Below, one piece after another: positions 17,593 to 27,593 of a DNA stretch of 64,000 nt (the stretch's first letter is position 1; the number at the start of each line of letters is the position of its first letter). Where the stretch lies: positions 4,043,001 to 4,107,000 of the forward strand of contig NZ_JQLH01000001.1 of assembly GCF_000744105.1 (NCBI RefSeq), written 5' to 3'. Below the pieces are notes generated by a model that was given only the letters and a program-made list of their open reading frames with translations, ran no database searches and was not told the DNA's origin. The translations under genes and the position numbers were made by a program. This stretch comes from Maribacter forsetii DSM 18668. GTDB lineage: Bacteria > Bacteroidota > Bacteroidia > Flavobacteriales > Flavobacteriaceae.

Positions 17593-18858
17593 TTACAATT
17601 GAAATGTACTTAACAATCTAATATCATTATCTACATATTCATATTGATATAATGTTTGATCACCGATCATTAACAAAGAAGAGGCCAATGGTATTACATC
17701 GTAAGCTACAATATCTTCAAAAGTATTTATCAAAGTGACATTTGGCGCATCTGATTTATCATAGACTTTTAAGCCCGAATCTCCGTCGCACACAAAAAGG
17801 GTATTATCTTTAATACCTAATCCGTTAGGACCATCCATAGGATAAATCACTTTTAATTCAGGATTTGCAAGATTAGATATATCAACTATATAAAGTCCAC
17901 TTTCCGTACTACCACAGAAATTACCTCCTTTTAAAGTCACATACGCATAATCACCATCAACAACGACAGGATCACAAGCCGTACCATGCCTAAACTCTGA
18001 GATGAATTCTGGTTTTTCAGGATTCTCTATCCCATAAATATACATGCCTTGAGATCCTCCTATAAATAAAATATCTCCTTGACTGTAAATAGTTTCAATA
18101 TCCCAGGCAACTTGCACATCATCCAACACTTGTACATTTTCAACATCTGTAATGTCGAAAATATTGATATCGCTATAATCGACAACATAAAGATAATCTC
18201 CAATAATCTTAAATCGTGCTAAAGAACCACCTTGACCTGTACTTGGCTGCGGACTATCATTAGAACTTTCAAGAGTATCTACCACACAACCATCACAATT
18301 ATACCTAGATTCATACTCCTCTACCGGTCTTCTTTCGGTCACAACTTCCCAGCCTATTACAATATCCCTATCATAATCAATATCGCCGTATTCATAAAAA
18401 TCTGCTTGTGGATACTCAATCTCCGTAGCCCAAACACCATTATTATAGATAGCATTTACAATACGGCTGTCTACTGCAATATTATTAATATCTGAAATAT
18501 CAAAAATGACCAAGTCGCCATAACTATCGGCATATATCTTATCATCTTTAATAGAAATATCATTATTACCTTCTAGCTTGATAAATGCAATGCTTTCCGG
18601 TGATGAAGGATTTTGATTATCGATTACATGAAAACCCTTATTCACATCATTGACAAAAATATAATTACCGTAGGCATATATTTTACCTGATGATACAATT
18701 GGTACCGGCTCAGTAACCGAAACAGCTTCTGCCTTAAAAGTAATTGCATCTTGCAAAATGGGTCTTGCCACTTGGTAATCTTCATAAGGTCCATCATCAT
18801 CACAAGAAACAAATGCAGATAAAGCTATGGCACAAACAAGTAATAGAAAATTCTTCAT
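17593..18858 (-). CDS. LVIVD-repeat lipoprotein (beta-propeller)
   Basis: This 421-residue lipoprotein (lipobox SAFVSC, Cys19) is followed by an acidic stretch (DDDGPYEDY), a pattern often linked to surface export of lipoproteins in Bacteroidota. Repeats of the LVIVD type run through the rest, with segments such as GDLVIFDISDINN, DINIFDITDVEN, GMYIYGIENPEKPEFI and GLYIVDISNLANPEL; these fold as blades of a propeller. An insertion near residues 185-215 contains CDGC, and other cysteines occur at TACDP, NFCGS and FVCDG, so disulfides are possible. It probably sits on the outer membrane. Ligand and process are unknown. It is followed by its own terminator. Confidence 0.8.
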   Translation of the reverse strand: MKNFLLLVCAIALSAFVSCDDDGPYEDYQVARPILQDAITFKAEAVSVTEPVPIVSSGKIYAYGNYIFVNDVNKGFHVIDNQNPSSPESIAFIKLEGNNDISIKDDKIYADSYGDLVIFDISDINNIAVDSRIVNAIYNNGVWATEIEYPQADFYEYGDIDYDRDIVIGWEVVTERRPVEEYESRYNCDGCVVDTLESSNDSPQPSTGQGGSLARFKIIGDYLYVVDYSDINIFDITDVENVQVLDDVQVAWDIETIYSQGDILFIGGSQGMYIYGIENPEKPEFISEFRHGTACDPVVVDGDYAYVTLKGGNFCGSTESGLYIVDISNLANPELKVIYPMDGPNGLGIKDNTLFVCDGDSGLKVYDKSDAPNVTLINTFEDIVAYDVIPLASSLLMIGDQTLYQYEYVDNDIRLLSTFQL

Positions 18859-18913
18859 GGTCTATAAATTAACTGGTTGCAACAATAAGATGAAGAAACC
18901 TGTAATAGTTGCG

Positions 18914-19660
18914 TTACAATAAACTTGAATTATCTTCTACCTCGTTGAAACCTACACCATCTTTATACATATAATACGTTGGCACCTTACCTAACATTGC
19001 AGTAAACAATACTCCTACACAACACAGAATAAAGCCCAGTTGCGCCACAAAAGCCGAAACAATCACCAAACCAAATATAACCAGCCAGTTTTTATTGCCT
19101 AAAGTAAAACTTGCCTTCACCATTTCTAAAGGAGATAAATGATTTGAAAACGCCAAAAAAGCAGGTAGTAAAGATAATGGCACCATAACATAAAAAGCAC
19201 CTATTCCACAAGCTAGTGCTCCGAGCAAAGTGAGACCTAGCATATAAAGACTCAAAATAAAGACCTTACCTAAACGACCTTCTTTAAAAAAGTAGAAATA
19301 GTCATCGCTAACTGCTTCTCCTAAATCTTTTTCTCTACACATTTTCAAAAATGCCGCGTTTAACGCCAAAGTAAATGTGGTCACCCCTAAAATTAAAACC
19401 GGCATACATATTACCATTGAAATTGTAACCATTGTCGGCAACTCATTATGTTGAAATACTTCTGGATCAGTTATACCCATGGCAATCATTGGAATATACA
19501 TAACCAAATAAAAAGGCAATATTACAACGAAGGTCAAAAGCAAAATAATGAACCCCTGTAACCAGACTTTCTTAAAAAGCTCAATAGACCTACTAAATAT
19601 GGTACCAAATTCTAAATCTGGCTTGGTTTTAATCTGCTGTGTCAAGTTTTCTAAATTCAT
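18914..19660 (-). CDS. Polytopic inner-membrane protein of unknown function
   Basis: This protein has about 248 residues from the ATG at 19660; another ATG lies at 19666. A short polar N-terminus (LEFGTIFSRSIELFKKVW) leads into about five or six hydrophobic segments (about 35-60, 76-104, 130-172 and 188-222). The motif FGTIFSRSIELFKKVWLQG at the first membrane entry is typical of a Bacteroidota family that databases often mislabel as beta-carotene 15,15'-monooxygenase; nothing here supports that enzyme activity. It is divergent from miaB. No function is assigned. Confidence 0.75.
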   Translation of the reverse strand: MNLENLTQQIKTKPDLEFGTIFSRSIELFKKVWLQGFIILLLTFVVILPFYLVMYIPMIAMGITDPEVFQHNELPTMVTISMVICMPVLILGVTTFTLALNAAFLKMCREKDLGEAVSDDYFYFFKEGRLGKVFILSLYMLGLTLLGALACGIGAFYVMVPLSLLPAFLAFSNHLSPLEMVKASFTLGNKNWLVIFGLVIVSAFVAQLGFILCCVGVLFTAMLGKVPTYYMYKDGVGFNEVEDNSSLL

Positions 19661-19742
19661 ATGCATTGGTGGTTATAATTGGTGATAAAACTAAATAATT
19701 TTAAAGTGTAAAGCATAAACAAACCCTAAATAATCATGTCAT

Positions 19743-19775
19743 CTTGTCATATTTTTGATTATAATAGTATCTTTG
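19743..19775 (+). promoter_or_regulatory. Promoter of the miaB operon
   Basis: CTTG (19743-19746) and an exact -7 element TATCTTTG (19768-19775) are separated by 21 bases, close to the Bacteroidota consensus TTTG-N19-21-TAnnTTTG. The predicted start site near 19780 lies downstream of an in-frame ATG at 19736, which rules that codon out and fixes the miaB start at 19811. Confidence 0.65.
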
Positions 19776-19810
19776 CCATCCAAAATATTTTATTGCAACG
19801 TATTACAAAA

Positions 19811-21256
19811 ATGGAGAAAACCATAGACGAAAATGTGCAGGGCACAACTTTGGTAGTTGAAGGAAAAGAAATGAACAAGCGTAATCTCTACATAGAGAGC
19901 TACGGTTGCGCCATGAACTTTGCCGATAGTGAAATTGTTGCATCTATCTTAGCGACCGAAGGTTTTAACACCACCCAAACGTTAGAAGATGCGGATTTAG
20001 TACTTGTAAACACGTGTTCTATTAGAGATAAAGCAGAGCAGACCATTCGTAAAAGATTAACCGAATATAATAAGGTAAAAAAATCTAGGCCACATTTAAA
20101 AGTTGGAGTTCTTGGCTGCATGGCAGAACGACTGAAAGACAAGCTTTTAGATGAGGAAAAAATAGTGGATATGGTCGTTGGGCCAGATGCCTATAAAGAT
20201 TTACCCAACTTAATCAAAGAAGTTGATTCTGGAAGAGATGCTGTAAACGTAATTCTTTCCAAAGATGAAACTTATGGCGATATAGCTCCCGTCAGATTAA
20301 ATACGAACGGAGTGACGGCTTTTGTTTCTATTACCAGAGGTTGTGATAATATGTGTACTTTTTGCGTAGTTCCGTTCACCAGAGGTCGCGAACGTAGCAG
20401 AGACCCACAATCTATCTTAGCAGAGATCAGCGAGCTTTCTGAAAAAGGATTTAAAGAGATTACACTTCTAGGACAGAATGTAGACAGCTACTTATGGTAT
20501 GGCGGCGGACTAAAGAAAAATTTCGTGAATGCTACGGATATGCAAAAAGCAACTGCCACCAACTTTTCCAAGTTATTGGAAATGGTAGCATTGGCAAACC
20601 CTAAAATGCGCATTCGGTTCTCTACATCCAACCCGCAAGACATGACCTTGGACGTCATCAGAACCATGGCCAAACACAAGAATATTTGTAATCATATTCA
20701 TTTACCTGTACAAAGTGGCAGTAATCGTATTTTAAAGGAAATGAATCGGCTACATACCATTGAAGAGTACTTTGAACTAACAGATGAAATTAGAAAAATT
20801 TTACCTGGCTGTTCTATTTCTCAAGATATTATCACGGGCTTCCCCACTGAAACAGAAGAAGATCATGCGGCCACGTTAAGAGCATTGGAACATGTAAAAT
20901 ATGATTTCGGTTATATGTACGCATATTCAGAAAGACCAGGTACTATGGCTGGCAGAAAAATGGAAGACGATGTGCCAGAGGCTACAAAAAAGAGACGCCT
21001 TTCTGAAATTATAGCTTTACAGAGAAGCCACTGTCAATACAGAACCGAAAAACATGTAGGTAAAATACAAGAGGTTTTAATAGAAGGAACCTCTAAAAAA
21101 TCAGAACATGAATGGATGGGTAGAAATAGCCAAAGTACCGTTGTGGTCTTTCCGAAAGAGAATTACAAGGTGGGCGACTTTGTAAACGTACAAATTAACG
21201 ATTGCACTTCTGCCACTTTAAAAGGTGCTGCAGTTGGGTATTCTGACAATAACTAA
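19811..21256 (+). CDS. miaB: tRNA-2-methylthio-N6-dimethylallyladenosine-37 synthase MiaB
   Basis: This 481-residue radical-SAM methylthiotransferase adds the 2-methylthio group to i6A37 in tRNAs that read codons starting with U. The N-terminal UPF0004 domain carries the three auxiliary cluster cysteines (C33 in YGCAMN, C69 in VNTCSIR, C103 in LGCMAE). The radical-SAM motif is C178-x3-C182-x2-C185 ([10 protein letters not shown]), followed by [17 protein letters not shown] domain ends the protein. Position relative to the promoter supports the start at 19811. It heads a plus-strand run with a sigma-54 activator, lptE, a TPR protein and secG at gaps of 4 to 21 bases. Confidence 0.97.
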   Translation: MEKTIDENVQGTTLVVEGKEMNKRNLYIESYGCAMNFADSEIVASILATEGFNTTQTLEDADLVLVNTCSIRDKAEQTIRKRLTEYNKVKKSRPHLKVGVLGCMAERLKDKLLDEEKIVDMVVGPDAYKDLPNLIKEVDSGRDAVNVILSKDETYGDIAPVRLNTNGVTAFVSITRGCDNMCTFCVVPFTRGRERSRDPQSILAEISELSEKGFKEITLLGQNVDSYLWYGGGLKKNFVNATDMQKATATNFSKLLEMVALANPKMRIRFSTSNPQDMTLDVIRTMAKHKNICNHIHLPVQSGSNRILKEMNRLHTIEEYFELTDEIRKILPGCSISQDIITGFPTETEEDHAATLRALEHVKYDFGYMYAYSERPGTMAGRKMEDDVPEATKKRRLSEIIALQRSHCQYRTEKHVGKIQEVLIEGTSKKSEHEWMGRNSQSTVVVFPKENYKVGDFVNVQINDCTSATLKGAAVGYSDNN

Positions 21257-21276
21257 CTTTATAGTAGCCATTTTAT

Positions 21277-22563
21277 ATGGAAAGTATACAAAGTATAAAA
21301 CAACGTTTTGAAATTATTGGGCAAGACCTAAAATTAAATCGTGCTCTTGAAAAAGCAATGCAAGTTGCCGCAACTGACATTTCCGTTCTGGTTACAGGTG
21401 AAAGTGGTGTAGGAAAGGAATCCATTCCAAAAATCATTCATTCACTTTCCCATAGAAAACATGCAAAATATATCGCCGTAAACTGCGGTGCCATACCAGA
21501 AGGTACTATTGATAGTGAACTTTTTGGACACGAAAAAGGGGCATTTACCGGGGCTACACAAACAAGAAGTGGCTATTTTGAAGTAGCGGATGGTGGTACC
21601 ATATTTTTGGATGAAGTTGGCGAACTACCATTAACTACCCAAGTAAGATTATTACGTGTACTTGAAAATGGTGAGTTTCTTAAAGTAGGTTCATCACAAG
21701 TGCAAAAGACAGATGTACGTATTGTTGCGGCTACGAATGTAAATATGTTCGAAGCTATTAAAAAAGAGCGTTTTCGCGAAGATTTATACTATCGTTTAAG
21801 CACTGTAGAAATTAACATTCCGCCATTACGTGAACGTCAAGGTGATATTCATTTATTGTTCCGAAAATTTGCATCCGATTTTAGTCAGAAGTACAAAATG
21901 CCTACTATCAGACTAGATGACCATGCCGTATCATTATTGACAAAATACAGATGGCCTGGTAACATTCGCCAACTGAGGAATATCGCAGAACAGGTTTCGG
22001 TCTTGGAAGAAAATAGAGCTATCACCGCTACCACTTTAAACGGTTATCTGCCGCATAATACTACAAGCAATCTACCTGCAGTAGTCTCCAACACTAAATC
22101 TGAAAGCGACTTCAGCAATGAAAGAGAAATACTGTACAAAGTACTTTTTGATATGAAAGGCGACCTCAACGACCTTAAAAAGTTGACGATGGAGCTCTTA
22201 AAGAACAATGATTCTGAAAAGGTTCAAAAAGACAACGAAAATCTTATCCGTAAAATTTACGGCAATGACGATGAAGAAGATGCAGATATCGAACACAATA
22301 CGCAAGAAGAAGCTTCAATGAACCTATTGCACTTACCTGAACCGAAACGAGAAGAAGCTTCTATTATTCAAGACTCTTACGAGGACAAATATCATTTTGC
22401 CGAAGAAATTCAAGAAGAAGAAACCCTATCTTTACAAGAGAAAGAGGTCGAATTAATAAAGAAATCATTAGAACGCAATAGAGGAAAAAGAAAAGCCGCG
22501 GCAACAGAATTAGGTATTTCTGAACGAACACTTTATCGCAAAATAAAACAGTACGATCTTTAA
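21277..22563 (+). CDS. Sigma-54-dependent Fis-type transcriptional activator without receiver domain
   Basis: This 428-residue enhancer-binding protein begins almost directly with the AAA+ domain: Walker A GESGVGKES (41-49), the sigma-54 contact loop GAFTGA (88-93), Walker B GGTIFLDEVGE (106-116) and an arginine-finger region PPLRERQGD. There is no N-terminal receiver or GAF domain, so phosphorylation is not the switch. Between the AAA+ domain (ending near 235) and the Fis-like HTH (about 390-428, KAAATELGISERTLYRKIKQ) lies an unusually long acidic linker (about 265-385, rich in D and E). It is embedded between miaB and lptE with short gaps. Target genes are unknown. Confidence 0.93.
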   Translation: MESIQSIKQRFEIIGQDLKLNRALEKAMQVAATDISVLVTGESGVGKESIPKIIHSLSHRKHAKYIAVNCGAIPEGTIDSELFGHEKGAFTGATQTRSGYFEVADGGTIFLDEVGELPLTTQVRLLRVLENGEFLKVGSSQVQKTDVRIVAATNVNMFEAIKKERFREDLYYRLSTVEINIPPLRERQGDIHLLFRKFASDFSQKYKMPTIRLDDHAVSLLTKYRWPGNIRQLRNIAEQVSVLEENRAITATTLNGYLPHNTTSNLPAVVSNTKSESDFSNEREILYKVLFDMKGDLNDLKKLTMELLKNNDSEKVQKDNENLIRKIYGNDDEEDADIEHNTQEEASMNLLHLPEPKREEASIIQDSYEDKYHFAEEIQEEETLSLQEKEVELIKKSLERNRGKRKAAATELGISERTLYRKIKQYDL

Positions 22564-22584
22564 ACTAAAACGAATCTCATTTCA

Positions 22585-23106
22585 ATGAAATACCTTAAAA
22601 AATCTCTGATATTCATACTGCCTGTCATCTTACTTCTAAGCTGCGGTGTATATAATTTTACCGGTGGTAATGTTGGCGAAGCCAAAACCTTTAAAGTAAA
22701 TTACTTTCAAAATTATGCCACACAAAGTCCTGGTTCTACTTTTGAACCTGGGGTTGATAGAGATTTTACTTTAGCATTACAAGACAGAATTCAAAACCAA
22801 ACGAGCCTAGATTTAATCAGCACAGGTAACCCAGATTTATTGTATGAAGGTGAAATAACCGAGTATAAAATCTCACCTATGTCTGCAACAGCAGCGCAAA
22901 CAGCGGCACAGAACAGACTATCTATTAGAGTTAAAGTACGTTTTTACAATCAATTAAAAGAAGATGCTGCTTTTGACCAAAGTTTTTCTTTCTTTTTTGA
23001 TTATGATGCAGATACACAATTAGCGACCGTTAAGAGTGAAGCTCATGAAATCATTTTTGAACGATTGACACAAGATATTTTCAACGCCTCATTGGCAGAT
23101 TGGTAA
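22585..23106 (+). CDS. lptE: LptE family LPS-assembly lipoprotein
   Basis: This 173-residue lipoprotein (lipobox LLLSC, Cys20) has the small alpha/beta LptE fold signature GVYNFTGG near the start and ends in SEAHEIIFERLTQDIFNASLADW. LptE plugs the LptD barrel at the outer membrane and helps deliver LPS to the surface. The family diverges greatly between phyla, and the assignment leans on the Bacteroidota pattern plus the conserved miaB/sigma-54/lptE/TPR/secG order. lptC and lpxB occur elsewhere in this window. The gene is four bases from the next one, so co-transcription is likely. Confidence 0.88.
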   Translation: MKYLKKSLIFILPVILLLSCGVYNFTGGNVGEAKTFKVNYFQNYATQSPGSTFEPGVDRDFTLALQDRIQNQTSLDLISTGNPDLLYEGEITEYKISPMSATAAQTAAQNRLSIRVKVRFYNQLKEDAAFDQSFSFFFDYDADTQLATVKSEAHEIIFERLTQDIFNASLADW

Positions 23107-23110
23107 TTAC

Positions 23111-24247
23111 ATGAACGTTAAGGACTTTACATATTTTCTAGAACATCCTACCAAAGTGGTAGAACCTATTCACACAAAACATCTAGAAGATATTATTGAC
23201 GAGTATCCTTATTTTCAAGCTGCACGCGCATTACATTTAAAGGGACTAAAAAATTTAAATAGTTACAAATACAATAAAGCCCTTAAGGTAACTGCAGCAT
23301 ATACCACGGACAGAGATGTTCTTTTTGAATTTATTACGTCTAAAGACTTTTTACAATTCGACCCTACAAAAAGTACAATTACCGAAATAGAAGAAAATAA
23401 AGAGGTTGAAATAATAGAAGAGGTAGCAGAAACACCTACGGTAGACCAAATTGAAATTGTTGAAAAAGGGGATTCCTCTACTACAACAGAAGAAGTAAAT
23501 ATACCTGATGAACCTACCGAAGAAGTAGAAGTCACGGAGATTGAATCTACAGAAACCGATGCATCGGATATTATCATCGCAACGTCTACCGCTGCACTAA
23601 TTGCTCCGTCTGATGATAAACCATTACCACAAAACGAAGAAGACGCCGACAAGATTCTAGACCCAGCATTATTTCAATCTAAAAACCCTGATAATACCGA
23701 AGATGAAAATGCTCTTGACATAGGCAAACCCTTATCTTTCGATGCTAAAGAAAAATATTCTTTTTCTGAATGGCTTAGTCTTGCTTCAAAAAAACCTTTA
23801 GAAAAATCTGAAGAGAATATTGTTGAGGATGTTAATGTGGATGTTCAAGAAGAAAACATTGAGCCCCAAGCCGAGGTAAAAGAAAGTAAGATTGAAAAAA
23901 CCATTTCTAAGGCACAGGAACAAAAAGTTACTCCAAAACCTATTAGAAAGCCCAAGGTCAAAAGTGAGGCAATTAAAAAGAAATACGACCGTATAGACAA
24001 GTTCATAGCTTCTAACCCTAAAATAGTTCCTACAGAACAGAGCGCGGTCATAGATATCTCAAGTTCTTCCAGAATTGACCATAACGAGCTGATGACAGAG
24101 ACTTTAGCGAGGGTTTACCTGGAACAAAAAAAGTACAAAAATGCAATTCAAGCTTACAAAATTTTAAGTTTGAAATATCCAGAAAAAAGTAGTTTCTTTG
24201 CAGACCGAATTAAGACGGTAGAAAAATTACGAAAAGATAATAAATAA
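23111..24247 (+). CDS. Acidic protein with conserved N-terminal helical region and C-terminal TPR
   Basis: This 378-residue protein has no signal peptide. The N-terminal 75 residues (DFTYFLEHPTKVVEPIHTK, then YPYFQAARALHLKGLK) form a helical block typical of a Bacteroidota-specific family. The middle (about 90-290) is low-complexity, rich in Glu, Thr and Ser, and probably disordered. The C-terminus (ETLARVYLEQKKYKNAIQAYKILSLKYPEK) is one clear TPR hairpin. It is encoded between lptE and secG with gaps of 4 and 6 bases, so it probably works in the cytoplasm near the membrane. No function is known to me. Confidence 0.75.
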   Translation: MNVKDFTYFLEHPTKVVEPIHTKHLEDIIDEYPYFQAARALHLKGLKNLNSYKYNKALKVTAAYTTDRDVLFEFITSKDFLQFDPTKSTITEIEENKEVEIIEEVAETPTVDQIEIVEKGDSSTTTEEVNIPDEPTEEVEVTEIESTETDASDIIIATSTAALIAPSDDKPLPQNEEDADKILDPALFQSKNPDNTEDENALDIGKPLSFDAKEKYSFSEWLSLASKKPLEKSEENIVEDVNVDVQEENIEPQAEVKESKIEKTISKAQEQKVTPKPIRKPKVKSEAIKKKYDRIDKFIASNPKIVPTEQSAVIDISSSSRIDHNELMTETLARVYLEQKKYKNAIQAYKILSLKYPEKSSFFADRIKTVEKLRKDNK

Positions 24248-24253
24248 TTTAGA

Positions 24254-24613
24254 ATGAGTACATTTTCAATTTTCCTAATACTTATCATTGTTGTTTGCTT
24301 ATTGCTAGTATTAGTGATCATGGTACAAAACCCAAAAGGTGGCGGACTTTCTTCTTCTTTTGGCGGAGGAGGCAACCAAGTTGTTGGTGGAGTAAAAAAA
24401 ACAGGTGACTTTTTAGATAAAAGTACTTGGACTCTAGCAGGTCTATTAATAGTTTTAATCTTAGCTTCTAACGTTGCCCTTAAAGGTAACTTTAGTGATG
24501 CAGATTCAAAATTATTACAAGGTGATGATATTGAAACCGTAGTGCCGGAAGCACTGCCAGAAACAGTAACACCACCTGTAACTAACGAGCCTACACCGTC
24601 GGATAGTTTATAA
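24254..24613 (+). CDS. secG: Preprotein translocase subunit SecG
   Basis: This 119-residue protein has two transmembrane helices (about 4-24 and 54-72) around the conserved loop MVQNPKGGGLSSSFGGG, the SecG hallmark. SecG assists SecYE-SecA in moving proteins across the inner membrane. The C-terminal tail after residue 80 is acidic and Pro/Thr-rich, as usual in Bacteroidota. It closes the miaB run; a strong terminator follows 22 bases later, and groES begins with its own upstream region. Confidence 0.95.
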   Translation: MSTFSIFLILIIVVCLLLVLVIMVQNPKGGGLSSSFGGGGNQVVGGVKKTGDFLDKSTWTLAGLLIVLILASNVALKGNFSDADSKLLQGDDIETVVPEALPETVTPPVTNEPTPSDSL

Positions 24614-24635
24614 AAATAGTACTACAATATATTTT

Positions 24636-24667
24636 AAATGCCAGCTTGTCATAAGCTGGCATTTTTT
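24636..24667 (+). terminator. Rho-independent terminator after secG
   Basis: A 12-bp stem (24636-24647 with 24653-24664; core TGCCAGCTT/AAGCTGGCA) with a five-base loop is followed by a T-run. It separates the miaB-secG run from groESL. Confidence 0.92.
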
Positions 24668-24675
24668 GTTTACAA

Positions 24676-24707
24676 TTTGTCAGGAAATAGGCAATGGCAT
24701 AATTTCT
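24676..24707 (+). promoter_or_regulatory. Possible groESL promoter
   Basis: TTTG (24676-24679) and TAATTTCT (24700-24707, two mismatches to TAnnTTTG) are 20 bases apart and sit 50 bases before the groES ATG. No CIRCE inverted repeat is present in this gap. The match is weak. Confidence 0.35.
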
Positions 24708-24756
24708 GCCCTTGCATACCCACGAAACTAAAAATCAATTTTAAAAATTAATAATT

Positions 24757-25035
24757 ATGGCTAAAGTTAATATCAAACCATTGGCAGACCGAGTTCTTAT
24801 CGAGCCAATGGCAGCTGAAACTAAAACTGCATCTGGACTTTACATTCCTGATACCGCAAAAGAAAAACCTCAAAAAGGTAAAGTTGTTGCTGTAGGTCCT
24901 GGAACAAAAGATGACAGTGTTACCGTTAAAGTTGGCGATACCGTTCTTTATGGAAAGTACGCTGGTACTGAATTGAAGTTAGAAGGTACAGATTACTTGA
25001 TGATGAGAGAAAGCGATATTCTTGCTATTATCTAA
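24757..25035 (+). CDS. groES: Co-chaperonin GroES
   Basis: This 92-residue protein has the GroES fold motifs: [19 protein letters not shown] at the start, the mobile loop containing [16 protein letters not shown] (about 25-40), and [27 protein letters not shown] at the end. It caps the GroEL cage and sets the folding cycle. It is 118 bases upstream of groEL, and a GC-rich dyad lies between the two. Confidence 0.98.
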   Translation: MAKVNIKPLADRVLIEPMAAETKTASGLYIPDTAKEKPQKGKVVAVGPGTKDDSVTVKVGDTVLYGKYAGTELKLEGTDYLMMRESDILAII

Positions 25036-25046
25036 AACTAGCAACC

Positions 25047-25071
25047 GGCTGCTGGCTTTTAGCCACTAGCC
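25047..25071 (+). other. Dyad between groES and groEL
   Basis: GGCTgctGGCT-TTT-AGCCactAGCC forms two stacked 4-bp helices with an internal loop (25047-25057 with 25061-25071). TTTATATTTTTATTT follows, so partial termination or mRNA processing between groES and groEL is possible. Confidence 0.45.
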
Positions 25072-25135
25072 TTTATATTTTTATTTAAAAAATTAATAAT
25101 CTTCTTGACTTTATGCCCAGTGTAAAAAGTCATAA

Positions 25136-26788
<1,653 letters not shown>

Positions 26789-26842
26789 TTCGACGTCGTC
26801 GACCGGCAATTATTAGCTTGTTTGCGGACATACATAAAATTT

Positions 26843-26879
26843 AAAGCTGCACTTGAAAAATTCAAGTGCAGCTTTTTTT
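26843..26879 (+). terminator. Rho-independent terminator after groEL
   Basis: A 15-bp perfect stem (26843-26857 with 26861-26875) with a three-base AAA loop is followed by T7. It lies 54 bases after the groEL stop. Confidence 0.95.
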
Positions 26880-26893
26880 ATACTTATACCAAC

Positions 26894-26932
26894 AAAAAAA
26901 ACCACCTTCTTTATTTACAGAAGGTGGTTTTA
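26894..26932 (-). terminator. Rho-independent terminator of the short Lys/Ala-rich gene
   Basis: The stem ACCACCTTCT/AGAAGGTGGT (26901-26910 with 26919-26928) with an eight-base loop is preceded by eight A, giving a U8 tract on the minus strand. The only minus-strand gene it could serve is the short ORF at 26972-27070, so it supports that gene. Confidence 0.85.
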
Positions 26933-26971
26933 TCGTCCAAACGGTATTGCCTTCTAAAGGCGATAACCTTA

Positions 26972-27070
26972 CTACTTCTTTTTAGGAGCAGCTTTTGGAG
27001 CAGCCTTTTTTCCAGCTTTTGCCGGAGAAGGTTTTGCAGCTGGTTTCCCTGCTGATTTTGCTTGTGCCAT
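26972..27070 (-). CDS. Very short Lys/Ala/Pro-rich basic protein (32 residues)
   Basis: From ATG 27070 to TAG 26972-26974 the minus strand encodes MAQAKSAGKPAAKPSP, then AKAGKKAAPKAAPKKK. The product has 12 Ala, 10 Lys, 5 Pro and no acidic residue, resembling histone-H1-like or topoisomerase C-terminal DNA-binding tails; the TopA tail in this window has the same composition. A rho-independent terminator with a U8 tract stands 40 bases downstream on the same strand, which argues for real transcription. It is shorter than most gene callers allow. Nucleic-acid binding is inferred from composition only. Confidence 0.6.
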   Translation of the reverse strand: MAQAKSAGKPAAKPSPAKAGKKAAPKAAPKKK

Positions 27071-27206
27071 TGTTATAGAATTAAAGATAAATCTATAGCT
27101 AATGTATTCCAGATTTTGATTCGTGATTATCGCGTTGGCAAAATATTAACTATAATATTTCTCCAAAACATATTAATGCACAATCGTACTGAAGCATAGA
27201 GTTCTA

Positions 27207-27572
27207 CTACTCATTACCATGGTGCATACCATCATCGGAATTATCTTCTCTATACAAACAACAAGGGTGAACACTATTATAAGCTTCATCTGTTGCTTTT
27301 AATTCTTTGGTATCATGACCTACCGCAACGATAGCCATTTTAACTTTCATTGCATCGGTTTTACGTTCATCCATGATAATATCTAACTGATGCGTTGGTA
27401 TACTCCAATTCGCATACTTCACTCCTTTTACATTTAACGCAGCTTCTTCTATACGCTCTTTACACATGGCACATCTACCATTTACGTCAAAAGTCATTTT
27501 CTTGTTCTTGTCTTGAGCATAGGTCAATACTGCAATCAGCATCATTGCCACTGATAAAATTGTTGTTTTCAT
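27207..27572 (-). CDS. Secreted heavy-metal-associated (HMA) domain protein
   Basis: This 121-residue protein has a signal peptide (cleavage after TYAQ, about residue 19). The HMA fold (residues about 25-95) carries the metal motif GRCAMCKERIE, with CxxC as in copper chaperones but an extra Ala-Met between the cysteines. A C-terminal tail adds HPCC and MHHG, more potential soft-metal ligands. It is probably a periplasmic metal carrier. It is the last gene of a same-strand series P-type ATPase, TonB receptor, HMA protein, with 21-base gaps, so it should share their metal (copper most likely). Confidence 0.88.
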   Translation of the reverse strand: MKTTILSVAMMLIAVLTYAQDKNKKMTFDVNGRCAMCKERIEEAALNVKGVKYANWSIPTHQLDIIMDERKTDAMKVKMAIVAVGHDTKELKATDEAYNSVHPCCLYREDNSDDGMHHGNE

Positions 27573-27593
27573 AGGTATTATTGTATTTGTTAT

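Noticed and set aside
18914..19660. Label of beta-carotene 15,15'-monooxygenase
   Set aside because: No His/Glu iron-binding motifs of that enzyme are present; the protein is a small polytopic membrane protein.
23263..23652. 129-codon minus-strand frame opposite the TPR-protein gene
   Set aside because: It lies opposite the acidic Glu/Thr repeat region, which reads as Ser/Val-rich nonsense in reverse; no promoter or family match.
24668..24756. CIRCE/HrcA operator ahead of groES
   Set aside because: No TTAGCACTC...GAGTGCTAA-like inverted repeat is found in the gap.
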